Positions 23,768 through 30,944 of a stretch of DNA of 64,000 bases are shown in pieces. This DNA comes from Pseudodesulfovibrio thermohalotolerans (GTDB lineage Bacteria; Desulfobacterota; Desulfovibrionia; Desulfovibrionales; Desulfovibrionaceae). Where the stretch lies: the NCBI RefSeq assembly GCF_021353295.2, contig NZ_CP120635.1, forward strand, positions 310,001 through 374,000. The letters run 5' to 3'. Position 1 is the first letter of the stretch. Each line of letters starts with the position of its first letter. Below the pieces are notes generated by a model, which was not told where the DNA came from, made no database searches, and saw nothing but the letters and a program-made list of their open reading frames with translations. The translations under genes and the position numbers were made by a program.

Positions 23768-24059
23768 GCCTCCGGCGGCCGGGGGAAGGGGAGGAAAAAC
23801 CCTTTGAAAAGGGTTCTTTCCTCCCCTTCCCCGACCCCCAACCCCTCCTTTTCCCAAACTTTTTATGCCGCTTCGCGGTGAAACAGGGGGAGAGAACCCA
23901 GCAGCGCATTATATCTGGGCAGGTTTAAACAAACGTCTGTTGAGAGGTTGAGACTGGCGCGGTGGCCGTATTCCGCGAAGCGGCTATAAAAAGTTTTGAA
24001 GGGGAGTCCAGAGGGGAAACTTTTTCAAAAGTTACCCCTCTGGCCGCCGGAGGCATTCT
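23768..24059 (-). repeat. Inverted-repeat element, copy B (MITE-like, double hairpin)
   Basis: This is the reverse-orientation homologue of the element at 13596-13889, similar along its full length. The most conserved interior block runs roughly 23915-23955 and contains AACAAACGTCTGTTGAGAGG. The 13-bp ends GCCTCCGGCGGCC are inverted. Hairpins lie inside both ends (24008-24043 on the right). It fills the gap between convergent nfnB and the TAXI gene, ending seven bases before the latter's stop codon. Confidence 0.85.
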
Positions 24060-24066
24060 TAATCAA

Positions 24067-25428
24067 TCAATTCATCGGGTGCCCGGTGTCCTGGACTTCG
24101 TGCCCGGCGATGCGCTCCAGGCGTTGGCGGATCATGCGGATGTGCAGTCGCAGGGAGTAGATGTAGTCCGTGTATGACAGGGGTACCGAGGTTTCGAGGA
24201 CAAGGCGGTCCATCTCTTCGAGTTTGGCGAGCATGTCGCGGGCCTTGTCCGGGTCGGTCAGATCGAAGGCTTCCATGTCCAGCCGCTTGAGCTGTTTGTA
24301 CCACTTGAAGATGCGCCGCCGTATCTGCCAGCGGTAGGCGGGCGGGGTGATCTTGAACAGGGGGAAGAGCAGGGTCAGCAGGGGGATGAGCAGGATCTTG
24401 AGCCGTTCCACGGTGATGGCCGCCTGGAAGGGCAGGTAGCGCATGAGGAAGGGCGGGCCTGACTTGTAGAAGTTCCGGGCCTCGTCGCTCAGTGGGAAGA
24501 GCAGGGCCTCGTCGCTGGGGAATTCTCCGGTAGCCGCGAACATGTCGCCCTGGCCGTGTATTTCGGCCGCGGCCAGGAGAAAGAGGTACTTGAGGGCCGG
24601 GTGGAGGTCTTCCCGGACCACCAGGTTGGCGGTGGGTGCGAGCAGGGCCACGTCGTGGGCGGGCAGATCGAGCATGAGGTCGACGCCGCCCCGGGGCAGG
24701 GTCAGTTTTTCGAGGAAGTGGCGGGTGCGCGCGTAGGTCTCGGCCCGGACAAAGGAGTATGGGGTCACGGTCTTGTACGCCTCGCACAGGGTGCGCACGT
24801 CCTTGGAGTTTACCCCGGCTATGACGAACAGGGCGTCGATCCTGCCGCCGAGCAGTTCCGGGACGCTCTGGGCGGAGCCTTGGGGAAGCAGGTTGGCGGT
24901 TTCCGGGGTGACGCCGTTTGCGTCGAGGAGCTGGCGGACCAGGTGGCTGGTGCCGCTGCCTTCGGGCCCGACCGCGATCTTGCGGCCCTTGAGGTCGGTC
25001 AGCGTCTTGGGCTTGAACCGCCGGGTGGTGAACAGCCAGACGGGCTCGTAGTAGAGGCTGCCAAGGCTTTCCAGGTCCGGGTGTTCCTCGGGAGAGGCTA
25101 TGCCTCCCTGCATGAATGCGGCCTGTACCCCGGATTTGGGATCATCGATGATGGAGAGGTTGTCCATGGACCCGTTGGAAGTGCGCACTTCCAGTTCGAA
25201 TCCGTGTTTGTGGAAGAACTCGGCATAGCGCGCGGCAAAGGCGTAATACGCGCCGCTCTCGCCGCCGGTGACGATGGTTACCTTGTCCGGCGGCAAGGGC
25301 TTGACGAACTGGAAGGTGACCCACAGGGCCAGGGCGAGCAGGCCCGCCGCAGCACCATAGATCAGGAGCGACATGAGCACGTGGGACCGCAGAAACGCTA
25401 CGAGCTGCTTGATATAGGGATTGCGCAT
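24067..25428 (-). CDS. TAXI-family (TRAP-associated) solute-binding protein, membrane-anchored
   Basis: A 453-aa protein with an N-terminal membrane segment (SLLIYGAAAGLLALALWVTF). A TAXI-type periplasmic ligand-binding domain follows (VTIVTGGESGAYYAFAARYAEF to about residue 320). A second hydrophobic segment (LLIPLLTLLFPLFKI) and a charged C-terminal helical region end the protein. TAXI proteins feed TRAP transporters, but no TRAP permease gene is nearby. The domain is therefore held at the membrane at both ends and may sense rather than transport. No strong ribosome site precedes the ATG. Confidence 0.85.
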   Translation of the reverse strand: MRNPYIKQLVAFLRSHVLMSLLIYGAAAGLLALALWVTFQFVKPLPPDKVTIVTGGESGAYYAFAARYAEFFHKHGFELEVRTSNGSMDNLSIIDDPKSGVQAAFMQGGIASPEEHPDLESLGSLYYEPVWLFTTRRFKPKTLTDLKGRKIAVGPEGSGTSHLVRQLLDANGVTPETANLLPQGSAQSVPELLGGRIDALFVIAGVNSKDVRTLCEAYKTVTPYSFVRAETYARTRHFLEKLTLPRGGVDLMLDLPAHDVALLAPTANLVVREDLHPALKYLFLLAAAEIHGQGDMFAATGEFPSDEALLFPLSDEARNFYKSGPPFLMRYLPFQAAITVERLKILLIPLLTLLFPLFKITPPAYRWQIRRRIFKWYKQLKRLDMEAFDLTDPDKARDMLAKLEEMDRLVLETSVPLSYTDYIYSLRLHIRMIRQRLERIAGHEVQDTGHPMN

Positions 25429-25594
25429 AATAATCGAATGTAGAGAAAAGCGGGTTTTCGGGCAAGAAGGGAGATGCAATTTTCGGCACATCCTTTTCGA
25501 GGCGGAGCGGGCCGTGTCTTGCGAAGCGCGCGGAATATGGGTAGAGATTAAACGAGTTGGAGTTTTTCGTCTCGCAACACGGACCGGACACGCC

Positions 25595-26467
25595 ATGCCC
25601 AAGCTGAAAACCCTGTTGATCCATCCAGACCCCGAGGTCCGAACGGCCCTGCGCGATGCGCTGGACGAGGTGCCTTTCGTCCAGGTCCTGGGCGAGGCGG
25701 TTTCGGCCTTCGAGGCGTTGGAGATGCTTGAGGCCATTCCCTACGGGGTGTTTTTCGTGGGTGTCGATCTGCCGGGCGGGACTTCGGGCATCGAGATGGC
25801 CCAGATGCTCGCAGGGCGCAGGAACAAGCCCGCGCTGGTGTTCATTTCCGATTCCGAGAATCAGGCCTATGCCGCCTTCGAGCTGGGGGCCACGGATTAT
25901 CTGCTCTGGCCGCCAGCGGCCGGCCGCATGGCCCGGACCATGGACCGCCTCCAGACCTTCAAGACCCGGTTCCGGGAGGTGCCGCCGCCGGTGCCGTATC
26001 CGGACGACCCGGACGACGATTCCGGGGAGGGCGGTGAGCAGACCGTGAAGGTGCCCCTGCCCGAGGAGGAACAGGACACCTTCCTGGCCGCATTGCAGGC
26101 CGCCTGGGACCAGACCACGGGCCGACGGCCCGAGATCGACAAGCTGGCCGTGAACCAGGACGGGCGGACCATCCTCATTCCATACGATCAGATCATCTTC
26201 GTCGAGGCGTTCGAGGATTATTCCTACGTGCACACGGCGACCCAGAAATTTCTTTCGTCCTACAGGCTCAAGAACCTGGAGGACCGGCTAGGCCCGCATC
26301 GTTTCTTCCGCGTGCACCGCAAGTACCTGGTGAACCTGGACATGGTCACCGAGATCGCCAGTATGCCCGGTTCGAACTTCATGTTGCGCACCGCCGGGCG
26401 CACGCGCATCGAGCTGCCCATCAGCAGGAGGCGCATCGCCGAGTTGAAGAAGATCATCGGGCTGTGA
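25595..26467 (+). CDS. LytTR-family transcriptional regulator with degenerate receiver
   Basis: A 290-aa protein with a CheY-like N-terminal domain (residues 1-120), an acidic/proline linker (about 128-160) and a C-terminal LytTR DNA-binding domain (about 187-288). The LytTR blocks IIFVEAFEDYSYVHT, RFFRVHRKYLVNL and LPISRRRIAELKKI are intact. The receiver lacks expected residues. The acidic pocket is reduced to HPDP, the phospho-acceptor position reads G or V before DLPGG, and the conserved Lys of DYLLKP is Trp105. It is divergent from the TAXI gene across 166 bp. Confidence 0.88.
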   Translation: MPKLKTLLIHPDPEVRTALRDALDEVPFVQVLGEAVSAFEALEMLEAIPYGVFFVGVDLPGGTSGIEMAQMLAGRRNKPALVFISDSENQAYAAFELGATDYLLWPPAAGRMARTMDRLQTFKTRFREVPPPVPYPDDPDDDSGEGGEQTVKVPLPEEEQDTFLAALQAAWDQTTGRRPEIDKLAVNQDGRTILIPYDQIIFVEAFEDYSYVHTATQKFLSSYRLKNLEDRLGPHRFFRVHRKYLVNLDMVTEIASMPGSNFMLRTAGRTRIELPISRRRIAELKKIIGL

Positions 26468-26627
26468 GGGGATAGTTTGGCACCCGGGCCGGGCCGTGGG
26501 CCGCGGCCCGACCGTTTAACCCGCCGCTGCTACCGCTGGCCGAATAAGCCGGGAGTTGCGGGACGAAAATGCTATGAGTGAGACTCGCAAGACCGGGTTC
26601 CCCCGGTCGACCCTGCGAGGAGGGCAT

Positions 26628-28544
26628 ATGGACCGGTCAGGCGCGATAGATAGTTTATTGCAGGAGGAACGGGTTTTCCGTCCGCTTCCGCAATTGGTCA
26701 TTGAGGCCAACGTCAACCCCCAGGAGCTGGAGGGGGCGCGCAGGTTCGCGGCCGCCGATCCCACCGGGTACTGGGAGGAGGCCGCCGACGAGCTGGATTG
26801 GTTCAAGAAGTGGGATCAGGTTCTGGACGACAAGGACGCGCCCTTCTACCGCTGGTTTCCGGGCGCGCGCTGCAACATCGTCTACAATGCGCTCGACCGT
26901 CATATCGAGACCGCCAACAAGAACAAGCTCGCCCTCATCTGGGAAGGGGAGCCGGGCGATCAGCGCAAGTACACCTATTTCGAGCTTTACCGCGAGGTCA
27001 ACCGCTTCGCCAACGCCCTGCGTTCGCTGGGTGTGCGCAAGGGCGACCGCGTGGTCATCTACATGCCGCCCCTGCCCGAGACGGTCATCGCCATGCTCGC
27101 TTCGGCCAAGATCGGTGCGGTCCATTCCGTGGTCTTTGCCGGGTTCTCTGCCAAGGCGTTGCGCAAGCGCATCAACGACGCCCAGGCCAAGCTGGTCATC
27201 ACCTCCGACGGGTTCTACCGCAACGGGCAGATAATCAGCCTGAAGGACACCGCCGACGAGGCCCTGATCGGGGCGTGCGCCGACTGCGTGGAGGCCATGG
27301 TCGTGGTCCGGCGGTGCAACCTGAGCGTGGACATGGTCGACGGCCGCGACTTCCAGTACGAGGACCTGGTCCGCCAGGAGCGGAACGAGGCTCCCACCGA
27401 GGTCATGGATGCCGACGACCCGCTCTTTCTGCTCTATACCTCCGGGACCACGGGTACGCCCAAGGGGGTGATTCATTCCCACGGCGGCTACATGGTCGGT
27501 GTCCACCGCACCCTGACCACGGTTTTCGACATCAAGCCCACGGACATTTTCTGGTGCACCGCCGATCCCGGCTGGGTCACCGGCCACTCGGCGGGCATCT
27601 ATGGCCCGCTCATGGCCGGGACCACCTCGGTCATGTACGAGGGGCATCCCAACTATCCCCAGGCCGACCGCCTGTGGTCCGTGGTCGCCAAGTACGGGGT
27701 GACCATCTTTTACACCGCGCCGACCATGATCCGGATGCTCATGCGTTTCGGAACCCAGTACCCCAAGCAGCACGACCTATCCAGCCTGCGCCTGCTCGGC
27801 ACCGTGGGCGAGTCCATTTCGCCCGAGGCGTGGATATGGCTCTACAAAAACGTGGGCCGCTCCGAGTGCCCGGTGCTCGATACCTGGTGGCAGACCGAGA
27901 CCGGCATGTTCATGATTTCGCCCATGCCCATCTCGGTGCTCAAGCCCGGTTCCGTGACCAAGCCTCTGCCCGGAGTGGCGGTGGACGTGGTGGACCCGGA
28001 CGGCAATCCCGTGCCGCCGGGCAAGGGCGGGCTGCTTGTCGTCACAGCGCCCTGGCCATCCATGATGACCGGCATGTGGAACGACGACGACCGCTACAAG
28101 GAATACTGGTCCCGCATTCCCGGCATGTATTACGCGGGCGACGTGGCCCGTCGAGACGAGGACGGCTATCTCTGGATACAGGGGCGGGCCGACGACGTCA
28201 TCAATATCGCCGGGCACCGCATCGGCTCGGCCGAGCTGGAGGCCGCCTTCGGGGTGCATCCGGCGGTTTCGGAATGCGCCGTCATCGGCGTTCCCGACCA
28301 GATCAAGGGCGAGGCCGCCAAGGCGTTCGTCATGCTTAACGAGGGCTTCGCCCCCGGCGACGATCTCATCAAGGACCTCAAAAAGACCATCCGCAACGAG
28401 CTTGGCCCCGTGGCCGTCATCAAGTCCGTCGAGTTCCGCGACAAGCTGCCCAAGACGCGTTCCGGCAAGCTCATGCGCCGCGTGCTCAAGGCCGAGGAAT
28501 CCGGTTTCGAGATCGGCGATCTGACCGGGCTCGACGAGGATTGA
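26628..28544 (+). CDS. acs: Acetyl-CoA synthetase (AMP-forming), first paralogue
   Basis: This activates acetate to acetyl-CoA through acetyl-AMP (638 aa, full length). The AMP-binding signature [20 protein letters not shown], the [15 protein letters not shown] adenine-binding block, the hinge/core [15 protein letters not shown] and the C-terminal LPKTRSGK acylatable lysine are intact. I chose the ATG at 26628, five bases after GAGGAGG. A second, divergent acs starts at 62111. It is probably transcribed alone. Confidence 0.94.
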   Translation: MDRSGAIDSLLQEERVFRPLPQLVIEANVNPQELEGARRFAAADPTGYWEEAADELDWFKKWDQVLDDKDAPFYRWFPGARCNIVYNALDRHIETANKNKLALIWEGEPGDQRKYTYFELYREVNRFANALRSLGVRKGDRVVIYMPPLPETVIAMLASAKIGAVHSVVFAGFSAKALRKRINDAQAKLVITSDGFYRNGQIISLKDTADEALIGACADCVEAMVVVRRCNLSVDMVDGRDFQYEDLVRQERNEAPTEVMDADDPLFLLYTSGTTGTPKGVIHSHGGYMVGVHRTLTTVFDIKPTDIFWCTADPGWVTGHSAGIYGPLMAGTTSVMYEGHPNYPQADRLWSVVAKYGVTIFYTAPTMIRMLMRFGTQYPKQHDLSSLRLLGTVGESISPEAWIWLYKNVGRSECPVLDTWWQTETGMFMISPMPISVLKPGSVTKPLPGVAVDVVDPDGNPVPPGKGGLLVVTAPWPSMMTGMWNDDDRYKEYWSRIPGMYYAGDVARRDEDGYLWIQGRADDVINIAGHRIGSAELEAAFGVHPAVSECAVIGVPDQIKGEAAKAFVMLNEGFAPGDDLIKDLKKTIRNELGPVAVIKSVEFRDKLPKTRSGKLMRRVLKAEESGFEIGDLTGLDED

Positions 28545-28662
28545 CGCCCGACGGGCGGGCTGAAGAAGAGGGCGTTCCCCGGGAGAAGGGGGCTTTTCGG
28601 AAATTCCCATGCTTTTCCGCACCTCCGCGAGAGGATGAGGGCGGTATCCGCGTGACTGCGGG

Positions 28663-29295
28663 CTAGAGGCCGAGGGGCTGGTCTATGAGGACGACCTTTA
28701 TGCGACCCTTGGGCCAGCTCTTTTCCGTGATCGTCCAGACGTTGCAGATGCGGTCCGGGCTTTTGCAGTCCGCGCACCGGCCCGTCTTGGCACAGGGTGT
28801 TTTGGCGTGATGGCGCGCGGCGTTTTGCGGGGCCGCGATCTCGCGGACTCGGCACGCGGCGGCCGCTTCGTCGTCCACGATCTTGTTCGCGCTCACGGTG
28901 ATGATGACGTGCTCCGGGCCGAACACGATGCCGCCCACCCGGTTGCCTACCATGTCCAGGTTGACCAGCTTGCCGCTTTTGGTCACCGCGTTGGTCCCGG
29001 TCAGGAACAGGTCGGCCAGGAGCGCCCGCCTGCGCCGCTGGAGAATTTCCGCGCGGTCCACACCCGGCTCGAAGGTGTCGATGAAGGTCAGGGACGGGTC
29101 CGTGCGCAGGGCGTCCAGCACCCCGGTGGCCGTCAGGGTCATGGAGTCCCCGAAGGATACCACGCCGGGCGCGATGTCAGGCAGCAGCTCGCAGAGGATG
29201 AGTTCACGCGCTTCGGCCGCGTCAGGCACGGAATAAGCCTTGAATCCATTTCCGGACAGCGCCTTCATGGTCTCCGTGATCGTGTTTCTGTGCAT
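28663..29295 (-). CDS. LUD-domain (lactate utilisation) protein
   Basis: A 210-aa LUD (DUF162/LutC-like) protein. Conserved blocks are GVVSFGDSMTLTATGVLDAL, ALLADLFLTGTNAVTKSGKLVNLDMVGNRVGGIVFGPEHVIIT, and a cysteine-rich end (TPCAKTGRCADCKSPDRICN). LutC-like proteins act with LutA and LutB in lactate oxidation, but neither partner is adjacent, so the role is inferred only from the domain. It is divergent from the phosphoesterase gene at 29394. Confidence 0.85.
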   Translation of the reverse strand: MHRNTITETMKALSGNGFKAYSVPDAAEARELILCELLPDIAPGVVSFGDSMTLTATGVLDALRTDPSLTFIDTFEPGVDRAEILQRRRRALLADLFLTGTNAVTKSGKLVNLDMVGNRVGGIVFGPEHVIITVSANKIVDDEAAAACRVREIAAPQNAARHHAKTPCAKTGRCADCKSPDRICNVWTITEKSWPKGRIKVVLIDQPLGL

Positions 29296-29393
29296 ATGAC
29301 CTCCCTTTGCGGCGTCCGGGCAGTACAGCCCAGCAGGGCGGGGATTGCAAGCGTCGTCTTGCGCGGCGGCTGGGGAAAGGGTAGATTAACAAT

Positions 29394-30119
29394 ATGACCC
29401 GTATCGCCATCATGTCCGACGTACACGGCAATTTCGAGGCCCTGAAGGAGGTCCTGGCCGACCTCGATACGCAGGGCGTGATCGCGACCTACTGTCTGGG
29501 GGACATGGTCGGGTACGGGCCGCAGCCCGCCGAATGCGTGAACCTGCTGCGGGCGCGCGGAGTCCACTGCACCATGGGCAACCATGAGCAGGGGCTCATC
29601 AACATTCATTACCTGCGCGGTTTCAACCAGCCCGCCGCCGACGTCCTGCGGCGCACGCGGGAAATGATCTCCGAGGAGATGTTCCATTGGCTCATCTCCC
29701 GGCCCAAGTCGCTGGTGGCACATGGCTGCCGTTTCGTGCACGGGCTGCCGCCGGACTCCATCACCGAATATCTCTGGAAGCACGAAAAGGAGATGGCTCC
29801 GGTCTTTTCCGGCTATGCCGAGGACCTCTGCTTCGTGGGCCATACCCACGACCTCATGCGTTTCGTCAGTCTCAGGGGCGAACCTGAGCGGTTCCCCCTG
29901 CCCGAGGGTGAAACCCTGCTCGAACCGGCTGTCCGGCATCTGCTCAATATCGGGTCCGTGGGCCAGCCGCGCGACGGGGACAACCGGGCCAAGTACGGGG
30001 TGCTCGATCTTGAAACCGGCGTCCTGACCATGCGTTTCATTCCCTACGACATCAAGAAGACCGCCGACCTCATTCTGGCCCACGGCTTCCATCGCGCTTT
30101 CGCCGACCGTCTCTGGTAG
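29394..30119 (+). CDS. Metallophosphoesterase (calcineurin-like, YfcE/diadenosine-type)
   Basis: A 241-aa cytoplasmic metallophosphoesterase. The dimetal-site motifs are DVHGN (residues 9-13), GDMVGYGPQP, GNHE and the later histidines in VAHG and GHTHD. The GDMVGYGP variant is shared with small phosphodiesterases of unspecified substrate. It is a single gene with its own terminator at 30136. Confidence 0.88.
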   Translation: MTRIAIMSDVHGNFEALKEVLADLDTQGVIATYCLGDMVGYGPQPAECVNLLRARGVHCTMGNHEQGLINIHYLRGFNQPAADVLRRTREMISEEMFHWLISRPKSLVAHGCRFVHGLPPDSITEYLWKHEKEMAPVFSGYAEDLCFVGHTHDLMRFVSLRGEPERFPLPEGETLLEPAVRHLLNIGSVGQPRDGDNRAKYGVLDLETGVLTMRFIPYDIKKTADLILAHGFHRAFADRLW

Positions 30120-30135
30120 GGCGTTCGTTTTCGCG

Positions 30136-30184
30136 ACAACGACAGCCCCCGCGCACCTGTGCGCGGGGGCTGTCGTTGTTTTCG
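30136..30184 (+). terminator. Strong terminator after the phosphoesterase gene
   Basis: Twenty-base arms (30136-30155 and 30160-30179) enclose CCTG with no mismatch, followed by TTTTC. It insulates the sulfur-respiration promoter region from upstream transcription. Confidence 0.9.
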
Positions 30185-30279
30185 GCCTGGGGCGTTTTGC
30201 GGCCGCGAGACGCTCAGGGTGGATTTTAGCCGCGCCTTTTGACGGTGAAAAAGAAAATTTGTCCGGCTATCTGATTTTA

Positions 30280-30333
30280 ATAATTATAATTATCGAAAAT
30301 TAAGCCAATTCCGGACCTTTTTTATCGAAAATT
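30280..30333 (+). promoter_or_regulatory. AT-rich upstream region with phased 12-bp direct repeats
   Basis: Two exact copies of TTATCGAAAATT start at 30290 and 30322, 32 bp apart or about three helical turns, ending 15 bp before the -35 box. The first overlaps a perfect 14-bp palindrome at 30280-30293 (ATAATTATAATTAT). The arrangement suggests an activator bound on one face of the DNA. Confidence 0.45.
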
Positions 30334-30382
30334 TCCATATGGCCCTATTGACACCCATACCCCGTATGGGTATATGGAAATT
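30330..30382 (+). promoter_or_regulatory. Promoter with CstR-like operator in its spacer
   Basis: TTGACA (30348-30353) and TATATG (30371-30376) are 17 bp apart. The spacer is filled by a palindrome, readable as ACCCATAC-CCC-GTATGGGT (30353-30371) or as ATACCC-N5-GGGTAT (30357-30373). Perfect 11-bp inverted arms (30330-30340 and 30372-30382) flank the core. ATACCC/GGGTAT palindromes are the form used by CsoR/CstR-family repressors, and a CstR-like gene lies at 37544. A second possible -10 (TATAAT, 30406-30411) lies downstream. Confidence 0.7.
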
Positions 30383-30496
30383 GAAGGCTGATACAGAGTG
30401 CAGGTTATAATGTCCAAGAATTTTAACAGGCCATAAGGTCTGCAAGAGTGTGAAAACCGTTTGCCTGACGTGCAACAAGTCAACGTTGGAGGGAGT

Positions 30497-30817
30497 ATGA
30501 AAAGCAAGTTCGTCCTGGCCGTGGCAACGGCCCTGATTACCGTATTCGCCGTGTCCATGGCCTTTGCAATGGGCGAAGGAAACGCCCGCAAGGGCAAGTT
30601 CCTGTACCGGAAAAACTGCCGTTCCTGTCACGGCTCGACCGCCAGCGACATCAGCCCGGCGGACAAGACCCAGGCGGAATGGAAGGCCCTGTTCTCCGAT
30701 ACGTCCAAGATCAAGTGCAGCCCGGACTGGACCGTTAACGAGAGCGACCTGAACGACATCTTCACCTACCTGCACGACTACGCCAAGGACTCCCCGTCCC
30801 CGGCCAAGTGCAGCTAG
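30497..30817 (+). CDS. Periplasmic monoheme cytochrome c
   Basis: A 106-aa cytochrome with a signal peptide (KSKFVLAVATALITVFAVSMAFA) and one heme site, C41-RS-C44-H45. The mature part contains no internal Met, so the usual Met sixth ligand is missing; H93 (YLHDY) is the likely alternative. C74 and C105 could form a disulfide. The ATG follows GGAGGGAG. It is the first gene of the sulfur-respiration cluster and probably carries electrons to or from the reductase. Confidence 0.9.
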   Translation: MKSKFVLAVATALITVFAVSMAFAMGEGNARKGKFLYRKNCRSCHGSTASDISPADKTQAEWKALFSDTSKIKCSPDWTVNESDLNDIFTYLHDYAKDSPSPAKCS

Positions 30818-30829
30818 CGCAGAGCGGCG

Positions 30830-30861
30830 AGGGCCGCGCCGGAAGGTTTCGGCGCGGCCCT
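30830..30861 (+). other. Stem-loop between cytochrome c and reductase genes
   Basis: Perfect 11-bp GC-rich arms (30830-30840 and 30851-30861) enclose a 10-base loop, but no T-run follows (ATTCAACC). This fits a partial terminator or mRNA-stabilising hairpin that would favour cytochrome expression over the downstream genes. Confidence 0.6.
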
Positions 30862-30944
30862 ATTCAACCGTTTCCCTTCCGTCCTCGCTTCCTGGCCCGG
30901 GCGGATTTCTGTCCGACAACAGAGCGGACCTTTGGAGGTACTCA

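Noticed and set aside
24059..24787. 242-codon alternative minus-strand frame inside the TAXI gene
   Set aside because: It is a shadow of the TAXI coding sequence, rich in Pro/Arg/His as expected of an off-frame reading.
26475..26500. TGGCAC as a sigma54 -24 element before acs
   Set aside because: The required TTGC-like -12 element at the correct spacing is absent.
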